Part shown: in pieces, positions 57,966-64,000 of the stretch
Position numbering within the stretch: position 1 is the first letter of the stretch
Layout of the letters: each line of letters starts with the position of its first letter
Source of the DNA: Mytilus trossulus
Lineage: Eukaryota; Mollusca; Bivalvia; Mytilida; Mytilidae
Direction: 5' to 3'
DNA: 64,000 nucleotides
Assembly: GCF_036588685.1 (NCBI RefSeq)
Contig: NC_086373.1
Coordinates: forward strand, 55,621,164-55,685,163
The notes under the pieces: model-generated
Seen by the model: only the letters and a program-made list of their open reading frames with translations
What the model was told of the DNA's origin: nothing
Databases searched by the model: none
Program-made: the position numbers and the translations under genes

Positions 57966-58430
57966 GTGATATTGGTCGATAAATCTGAATTTGAAATTTA
58001 CGCTAAAAAGTGGGGCTATTTTAGGACCTTATCGAACATACTCCTTTACCATTATAACAATAGGAATGCTTCAAATCATGACATTATCCTGGTAAACTTC
58101 AGAATGAACATCGTCTTCAGAAATAAATTAGAAATATCTACAGGATCCCCTTGTAAACATGCATGTCATCTTGTTTACCTATCTATGCTACTTATAACAA
58201 TATCAAATGATATTTACCTTAATCCAGGCCTAGGCCTAGATACATCATTGTTCCCATGCGGAACCTGTGATAAACCCGTAACATGGGACGAAAAAGGTAT
58301 TATGTGTGATACCTGTAACCAATGGTATCATGATTCCTGCCAATCCATTAGCTCACGAACATACAATATATTAGCTGCATATCCTTGGGTTGCCTAATCT
58401 GTGACTGCTCAAATTACAGCCCATTACGCT
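57966..58430 (+). pseudogene. LINE N-terminal region: 2A-like motif and PHD finger
   Basis: The open frame 57966-58397 (143 codons) contains a hydrophobic YLSMLLITIS stretch directly followed by NDIYLNPGLG. The D-I-x-x-N-P-G core resembles 2A ribosome-skipping peptides, here at residues 82-88 (58209-58229). The residue after G is L instead of the usual P, and E is replaced by Y. A PHD-type zinc finger follows: C98, C101, C114, C117, H122, C125 in FPCGTC ... GIMCDTCNQWYHDSC. The last pair (CLICDC) is present only after a one-base frame change near 58390. LINEs of the CR1 group in marine invertebrates are known to carry 2A-like peptides and PHD fingers. Confidence 0.78.
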
Positions 58431-58599
58431 TTGAGCTAGTATTGACAACATCAAACTCATTCAGTATCCTGTCTGATACATACAGTAACTACAATGTCCA
58501 ATTTCATCTGACTGCATCAAACATATGCATGAATCCACATTAAACTTTAAAGAGAAAGAACCGAAAAATTTACACTCTAGAGCAAAACCAATACCAATC

Positions 58600-59320
58600 A
58601 AGATGCTAACTGTAAATTTTCAGTCCATCAAATCCAAACAAGGACTACGGGTAGTTAAAAACCTAAGTTGAAAGCACCAAACCTGACATTGTCCTACCTA
58701 CAGAAACATGGTTAGACCCCTCTATAACAGATTTTCAGATATTTCAACCTGACTATAATATATACTGAAACGATCGTAATATACAAGGAGGAGAAGTGCT
58801 TATAGCCATAAATAGCGACCATCTTAGTACACCAGTGCCTGAACTACAAACCAATTGCGAAATTGTGTGGAATGAAATAAGCCTAGCTGGAAACAAAAAT
58901 ATGTATCTTGCATCATACAACAATCCCAAAAACAGCAAACGAAGAAAGCCTTGAAGAACTAGGACTAAATCTAGAACAAGCAAGTACAACGAAAAATGCA
59001 TTCATAGTCGTTGGTGGTGACTTCAAACTTCCAGGCTGGTTAACAAGAACTCTAAAACCAGACTCTACTTACCAAAAAAAAAAAACCACCACAAATTTGG
59101 CGACATTTTAGACGACAATGGCCTTGTACAACTGGTAGAGGAACCAACAAGAGGTCTCGATAGATTGAACCTAGTGATCACAAACCCATCACGCTTCACT
59201 TGTACCAAAGTAATACCTGGGGTGTCAGACCATGGTATTGTCTTCAGTGAAATAGACACCAAGTCCATATCAAGGAAACAAAAACCAAGAAAAATAGCAT
59301 TGTATAGGTAAGCAAATTGG
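58600..59320 (+). pseudogene. LINE AP-type endonuclease, broken
   Basis: Conserved blocks appear in different frames: MLTVNFQSIKSKQGLR (from 58603), PDIVLPTETWLD with the catalytic glutamate (about 58685-58720), [11 protein letters not shown] (about 59010-59040) and [13 protein letters not shown] (about 59220-59255) with the catalytic D-H pair. In the GDFN-type block the asparagine has become lysine, a change expected to damage the active site. Several frameshifts lie between the blocks, including at an A run near 59075-59086. In an active element this domain would nick target DNA to prime reverse transcription. Confidence 0.85.
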
Positions 59321-60575
59321 AAAACTATCAAATCGTTAATGAATGTTACTGACCAGAGGGCCAAAGAAGTAGATGCAAGTGGAAGTTCAGCGGAGGAACT
59401 CTGGTTACTGTTCAAATCCAAGCTTCACCAGAGTGTAAATATTCATATCTCGCATAAAACTACCGAACAGAAAGATAGCCTCCCCTGGATCACTCCGAAT
59501 ATACGCAAGTTAATCTAGCGACAAGACAGACTGTAAAAATAAAAATAAAAGTGAGCTGATCCAAAAATCACCACCAAATTTAAAGAAACCAATCAAATGG
59601 TCCAGAGAGAGCTTCGCAGAGCACTGGAAATACATTGAAAAGATTGTAACACCTTAAGCGGAAAATAATTATACACTAACATAACACATAAACGTACAGA
59701 GAACAGTGGAGTGACACCACTGCGAAGTGAGGGACTACTACACTCACACCCAGTAGAACAAACAAACATCCTTAATAAACAATTGCAATCGACTTTCTCA
59801 ACCAAAGATACATACAACCAGCATGAGGTCTCATCTCGATGTCAGGAAAATACCCGTCCGTTGAGGAACTTACTATAACAGAGAGTGGTATATTAAAGTT
59901 ACTTATAAAAATCAATCCAAAGAAAGCAGCAGGCCCTGAAAACATAACACCAAAATTACTGAAAGTACTGGCGATGGAAATATCCCCCATACTCACACTG
60001 ATCTTCCAAACATCAATCGAAGCAGGGGATGTACCATCTGACTGGAGGAATAGCCTAGTCTTCATAAAAACGAGAGATATAGAGCAGAGAATAACCGACC
60101 AATATCTCTGACTTGTATATGCTGCAAACTCATAGAGCACATAATCACAAGCCATATCATGAACCATGCAGATCGCCACCAAATTCTCTACCCATTACAT
60201 ATGGCTTTCGCTCCAAACGATCTTGTGAAACCCAACTAATTGAATTTGTGGACGATATCACTCAAAACAAGAGAGCAGGTAAACAGATAGACGTTCTAAT
60301 TATGGATTTCTCTAAAGCGTTTTACAAAGTTGGCCACAGCCTACTCGTTCATAAACTACACTACGGAATCAGAGGTTGGTCAATAGGTGAATTGCCAGCT
60401 TCCTATCACATCTGACACAAGGAGTAGTAGTGGATGGAGAGAGCTCATCACATATTGATGTAGAATCTGTGGTACCCCAAGGCTCGTTCCGTGAGCCTTC
60501 GTTATTCCTGTTTTACATCAACGACATGCCTGATGGAATTCCATCTACTACTATTCGCCTATTTGCTGATGACAC
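59321..60575 (+). pseudogene. LINE reverse transcriptase, broken
   Basis: KKAAGPENITPKLLKVL (about 59918-59968) is the conserved block before the fingers/palm. FGFRSKRSCETQLIEF appears as YGFRSKRSCETQLIEF at about 60200-60247. Motif A reads DVLIMDFSKAFYKVGHSLLV, with the second conserved acidic position replaced by Y. Motif B reads VPQGSFREPSLFLFYINDMP where VLG is usual. Motif C is intact as RLFADDT (about 60556-60576). Frames change repeatedly (stops at about 60111 and 60413), so no functional enzyme can be made. Confidence 0.87.
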
Positions 60576-61280
60576 CCAACCTAGATAAATTGGCAATATG
60601 GGAAACAAATGGGAAATGGCCTTCCACCCAGACAAGTGCAGTGTACTCACCATCAGCCGGAAAAGCAACACCATTGCAACATCTTACACATTTCATCGTC
60701 ACACTTAGAACCTGTCAAAAGCGCCAAATACCTAGGCTGCACATTCACGTCTGAACTGCTGTGAAATGACCTTGATCAACGTCTGTAAAGGAAAATGCGT
60801 ACAAAACACTTGTTAGACTAATAACAGAATACGCCATTCCTGTATGGGATCCATACAATAAAACGGAAATAGACTGACTAGAGATGGTCCAGAGACGTGC
60901 AACACGTTTTGTGATAAATAAACACCAAAATCACTCGAGTGTAAGCAAGATGCTAAACCACCTAGAATCGAGATCACTCGAACAAAGACGAAAAGATGCA
61001 AGACTAACCATGTTATTTAAAAAAGTAAACGAGAAAGTTGCTGTATAAAAAGGAAGATAGTTTGATTCCACCTATATATAGCTAGACGATTGTCTAGAAA
61101 TAGTATGACAGAAGCTTCCAAATTCCACCAGCATCAAACGATTACCGGAACTTTTCTTTCTTTTCACGAACCATCAAAGATTGGAACAGTCCCTCTCCTG
61201 GGGTAGTGTCAGCGCCGTCAGTCGATGACAAAGCTGGGCTAAATTCAAACAATATGGGGAAGGGGAACCGAAGTCATGGT
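60576..61280 (+). pseudogene. LINE C-terminal region, broken
   Basis: Fragments such as KYLGCTFTSELL, NAYKTLVRLITEYAIPVWDPY (about 60795-60855), EMVQRRATRFV (about 60883-60915) and the SFFSRTIKDWNS-type end block (about 61155-61190) match the region after the palm in CR1-like LINEs, with intervening stops and frameshifts. Confidence 0.8.
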
Positions 61281-61330
61281 ACAATATTCAGTTAGTTTAT
61301 TGTGGCCATTATCCGGTAGAAGTAGCAGTA

Positions 61331-61421
61331 ACATGGGTAGGCATTATATATTGGTGATTATTTTTGCCCTTGCGATAAAAGGTGAAGGCCGAAATAACAC
61401 GAATATAATGCCTACCCATGT
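61331..61421. repeat. 19-bp perfect stem hairpin
   Basis: Bases 61331-61349 (ACATGGGTAGGCATTATAT) are the exact reverse complement of 61403-61421, with a 53-nt loop containing TTTTTGCCCTTGCGATAAAA. Lies between the LINE end and the right 32-bp arm; likely a small foldback repeat. Confidence 0.88.
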
Positions 61422-61427
61422 AAAAAC

Positions 61428-61459
61428 TACAATAAAGTATAGCTTGCATCAATTATTTC
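61428..61459. repeat. 32-bp inverted repeat, right arm
   Basis: Exact reverse complement of 57075-57106. Confidence 0.88.
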
Positions 61460-62140
61460 GTTTCTGATTAGGACAATTAAATCAATTTCTAAGTCCGATG
61501 TGTATAAGTGAAGAGTGTTTTTGTAGGCTCTTCCATGTACCTCCCTTGTTTGTTTTTGTTAGCAAACGACTGGCAATTTTTTTTTCAAAGGGAAAAGTAC
61601 TAAAGAGCCAGCATGAACAGTTGTCGTATCTAGGTCAAATCTGTCAATTTCGAACTGCAACACAGTACATGGACAGTCGTAATAAATAAATAAGTAACAA
61701 CATATGCATCATATAAGAGTTTTTAAATTAATGAAATATAATAAAGCAATGATAATTTGATGAAATTCATTATTCTGCAGTTTACTGTAGTCAATATACG
61801 GATGTGCAAACATATTTTATGAGATTTAGAGTATGGGTTTATTCACAAAGCGTATGAAGCACGTCATAATAGAATGCACTATTTTTGTTATTTATTAATG
61901 TATTCCTATGTAACTATTTTATCATGACATATTTCGCTGTTACAAATCTACATAGTCATTGAGGGTAGTTTGAAAATGAAATATTACGTTGTTTCATTTT
62001 TTTTATTGATAAATAGTAATGTCTAGTATATATATATATACATATAGGAATTCAAACTATATGTAGTTCGTAGTAGCATAATACTTATAAAGATAACAAA
62101 TTAATAAGACAGTCAAATCACGAATATGACCTAGCCTTTT
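61460..62140. other. No gene seen
   Basis: AT-rich with a TA run at about 62028-62040; nothing recognised. Confidence 0.5.
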
Positions 62141-62144
62141 TTAC

Positions 62145-62385
62145 CGGGTTTGTAATAACATGAGCACCATAACGGGTGCCACATGTGAGGCAGGATCTGC
62201 CTAACCTTCCGAAGCACCTGAGATAATCCCCAGGTTTGGTGAGGTTTCGTGTTGCTTCGCATTTAGTTTTCTATGTGTGTCTTGTTTACTATTATTTGTA
62301 TGTGTGTCTTTTCTTTCAAGTCATGGCGTTGTCATTTATTTTCAATCATTGAATTGGAATGTTTCTCTGTTATATTTTGCCCCTT
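62145..62385 (+). repeat. Solo 3' region of the Penelope-like element
   Basis: ACCGGGTTTGTAATAACATG, ACGGGTGCCACATGTGAGGC, GAAGCACCTGAGATAATCCC, TTTAGTTTTCTATGTGTGTC and TTTCAAGTCATGGCGTTGTC in the same order as 18530-18795. Longer than the other solo tails, ending just downstream of the coding exon on the opposite strand. Confidence 0.82.
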
Positions 62386-62418
62386 TTTTAAAGTCTTATA
62401 GAAGATGTAATTTAAATC

Positions 62419-62424
62419 TTTAAT
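62419..62424 (-). promoter_or_regulatory. Candidate polyadenylation signal ATTAAA
   Basis: On the minus strand ATTAAA lies about 14 bases after the TAA of the coding exon 62438-63742, a plausible position for a short 3' UTR. Other A/T-rich signals further on cannot be excluded. Confidence 0.45.
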
Positions 62425-62437
62425 CTATATCAATACT

Positions 62438-63742
62438 TTATCCAAATATGTGAATATGATTATACTTGGCATTTCGAAGAACAAATCTGCCATTTGCTGC
62501 CGCGTATGACGGCGATGCCTCGTTTTGTACCACACCTGCAGCAGCATAAGGACTACAGCTACTTTTAGCTGCACTTGGAAACGTATCAAATGCTTCATGG
62601 GCATTGAATCGTCGGTCAACAGTCTTAGGAACTGGTCTATGTTCTCTGTGTGATGTATGGTCAGTGACATCAAATATAACTGCTTTAGCTGCTTTCAAAT
62701 CCACATGTGACTTTTTATTGTCTACACTAGCGACAACAATATTTCGTCCGCGGTCCCTGAATTTGAGATGTCCACTACATGCTTGCTGGTAGTGTTTATC
62801 ATCTCCAGTAACATCTTTGTATGCGATAACCAACCAGTCGCGCCAATAATACTTCTCTGCAAGGAAATTATATAAACCATTGGCGAAGTCATGATTATTC
62901 ATACTATTAGTTGAGTGATCGAGAGCATATTTGTCGATGTCGGAACCCGACTGGTCGTGATATGTGTTGGCTATCGCTGAGTCTGCATGGCTCATTGCAG
63001 AACGTACATCATCCAGACGAGATTTCCATTGGCTGGTATGATAAGGTACATTTTTCTCTAGACCTTTGACCTGAAGGTATGCCAGTTCTACTTCTGCTGC
63101 ACGCAATAACAATTTCAATATACCAGAACTAAAAGTTCCGCATTTTTTTCTGTCATAAAGTGTGAATTTCATACAAGGAATGAGAAGTCCATCACCAAAT
63201 ACATTTCCAACATTCATTACGCCGTCATAAAGCTTAATACCACTATTCTGAAAATCACTCTCGTAATTGGTAACGAATAAAACCTTCTCGCCAGCCAATG
63301 CACTGGTTGGGGCACTGTACATTTCCTTGTACTTACGATAAACGGCATTAATTTTCTGTTCAAGACTACTATACTGAACTCTGACTGTATTCCATTCAAT
63401 CAACCTTTTAACTTCGGCAAATTGTGAATCAACTTTATCAAATCGATGGTCAATATCTTTTGCAAGTCGTTGAATAGACCGTAATTCTGCTGAAGGCCCT
63501 TTATTAACAAATCCAGATATAAATGATACCAAGGGACTTATCGCTCCTAGAAAAGGTCCAACATTTTTCGCAAAGCTTGACAAAACTTTCGGTAATAAGG
63601 CACTGTTTTCAAAAAAACTTGCAATTTCATTGCCTGCATTGAGACCAGCAACAATGTGGTCGTATGTTGTTGATCTTATATGTTTGGGTTCTTCTGCCAA
63701 TACAACAATAGCACACAAGGCAAATGATAACATAAATTTCAT
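62438..63742 (-). CDS. Secreted cephalotoxin-like / rapunzel-like protein, single coding exon
   Basis: Encodes 434 residues. I chose the second methionine (MKFMLSFALC) because the bases before its ATG read TTTGTTTTACAG, a good splice acceptor, and because it gives a clean signal peptide (residues about 1-16, ending VLA before EEP). The first in-frame ATG, 10 codons upstream, would lie in the intron. After the signal come a helical region, a small hydrophobic stretch (GPFLGAISPLVSFISGFV, about 62-79), a predicted coiled coil (ELRSIQRLAKDIDHRFDKVD onward, about 86-117) and a block YWRDWLVIAYKDVTGDDKH (about 299-317). The mature part has cysteines at 190, 201, 322 and 396. This layout resembles proteins annotated in molluscs as cephalotoxin-like and in fish as rapunzel. 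The family call is from memory and moderate, and toxicity should not be assumed from the name. Complete stop TAA. Confidence 0.72.
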   Translation of the reverse strand: MKFMLSFALCAIVVLAEEPKHIRSTTYDHIVAGLNAGNEIASFFENSALLPKVLSSFAKNVGPFLGAISPLVSFISGFVNKGPSAELRSIQRLAKDIDHRFDKVDSQFAEVKRLIEWNTVRVQYSSLEQKINAVYRKYKEMYSAPTSALAGEKVLFVTNYESDFQNSGIKLYDGVMNVGNVFGDGLLIPCMKFTLYDRKKCGTFSSGILKLLLRAAEVELAYLQVKGLEKNVPYHTSQWKSRLDDVRSAMSHADSAIANTYHDQSGSDIDKYALDHSTNSMNNHDFANGLYNFLAEKYYWRDWLVIAYKDVTGDDKHYQQACSGHLKFRDRGRNIVVASVDNKKSHVDLKAAKAVIFDVTDHTSHREHRPVPKTVDRRFNAHEAFDTFPSAAKSSCSPYAAAGVVQNEASPSYAAANGRFVLRNAKYNHIHIFG

Positions 63743-63760
63743 CTGTAAAACAAAGTTAAA
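63743..63760 (-). promoter_or_regulatory. Splice acceptor before the coding exon
   Basis: The minus strand reads TTTAACTTTGTTTTACAG immediately before the ATG: a pyrimidine-rich tract and AG at 63744-63743. Implies a 5' UTR exon beyond the window or within 63761-64000. Confidence 0.65.
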
Positions 63761-64000
63761 TAGCTTAAACATATTTAACTACCAACAATATTTCTTTCAT
63801 TGCAACAGCCTAGTTGGAATTTTTGTTTATGTTATAATTTATATTAAAATGCTCACACTTATCATATTTTCAGATAGACGGACGCACACAGCAGAAAAAA
63901 ATAATGCCCTATCGACAATCGTAGGCATAACATTTCTCGTAAAGTCGCCGCCAGGTCACATTTAAAACTGTACAAGATAAAAATAAAAATCACATATAAA
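63761..64000 (-). other. Probable 5' intron with a repeat family A fragment
   Basis: AT-rich, no convincing coding exon. A plus-strand fragment AGACGGACGCACACAGCAGA ... ATAATGCCCTATCGACAATC at about 63876-63930 is a family A end. Confidence 0.45.

Larger units (their letters stand above)
57990..61280 (+). mobile_element. Decayed, nearly full-length CR1/L2-type LINE
   Basis: In order on the plus strand: an N-terminal region with a 2A-like motif and a PHD finger, an AP-type endonuclease, a reverse transcriptase and a C-terminal thumb/tail region. All are recognisable but broken by many frameshifts and stops, so the copy is dead and older than the two truncated LINE ends at 23 and 35 kb. No clear 3' simple-repeat tail or target duplication was seen. 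Bracketed by 32-bp inverted repeats (57075 and 61428), although these probably belong to another element. Confidence 0.88.

Noticed and set aside
58209..58430. Host PHD-finger chromatin protein
   Set aside because: The PHD finger is directly followed by LINE endonuclease and reverse transcriptase on the same strand and is part of that element.
62438..63772. Start of the coding exon at the first in-frame ATG (63772)
   Set aside because: A splice acceptor immediately precedes the second ATG, and the second start gives a better signal peptide.

Overview
The window looks like nuclear DNA from a marine bivalve, most likely a mytilid mussel (Mytilus or a close relative). It is AT-rich, has almost no intact long reading frames, and is densely seeded with interspersed repeats whose wording I associate with mussel genomes. 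Examples are the repeat ending ATTGGCAATCATACCACATC, the repeat ending in GGGGCATAAAAA, and a recurrent retroelement tail around GCCATGGCGTTGTCAG. The species assignment rests on memory of such repeats, not on a search.

Only one convincing host coding exon is present. It lies on the minus strand at the right edge (62438..63742) and encodes a secreted 434-residue protein resembling the mollusc cephalotoxin-like / fish rapunzel group. A splice acceptor sits directly before its start codon. Everything else is mobile-element DNA or unannotated intergenic or intronic DNA.

Layout. 0-7.5 kb: mostly unique AT-rich DNA with an 803-bp near-palindromic element flanked by TTAA (1632..2434) and small repeats. 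7.6-9.8 kb: a non-coding element with two 451-bp terminal direct repeats that read as identical, inside a 5-bp target duplication. 10-16 kb: small repeat fragments. 16.2-19.1 kb: a 5'-truncated LINE (minus strand) abutting a broken Penelope-like element (plus strand) that is itself interrupted by another repeat. 23.1-24.3 and 34.9-35.9 kb: two 5'-truncated LINE C-terminal ends. 24.3-24.6 kb: a foldback element. 27.7-28.2 and 46.8-47.25 kb: an inverted pair of elements carrying a phased array of CCCATGGG palindromes. 32.6-40.5 kb: five copies of one repeat family, two of them about 1.0-1.1 kb. 41.5-42.5 kb: a non-autonomous element with hAT-like ends. 43.1-43.8 kb: a tandem repeat. 47.5-52.4 kb: a long mussel repeat interrupted by two head-to-tail elements that share TTAA junctions (TTAA-2.8 kb-TTAA-0.8 kb-TTAA). 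52.4-52.8 kb: a second tandem repeat. 57.1-61.5 kb: a nearly full-length but decayed CR1/L2-type LINE (2A-like motif, PHD finger, endonuclease, reverse transcriptase), bracketed by 32-bp inverted repeats.

The notable content is therefore transposon architecture rather than a gene pathway. Several elements have clean boundaries and target duplications visible in the sequence. Coordinates of decayed repeats are approximate (about +/-10-30 bp); coordinates given with explicit terminal motifs are exact as read.
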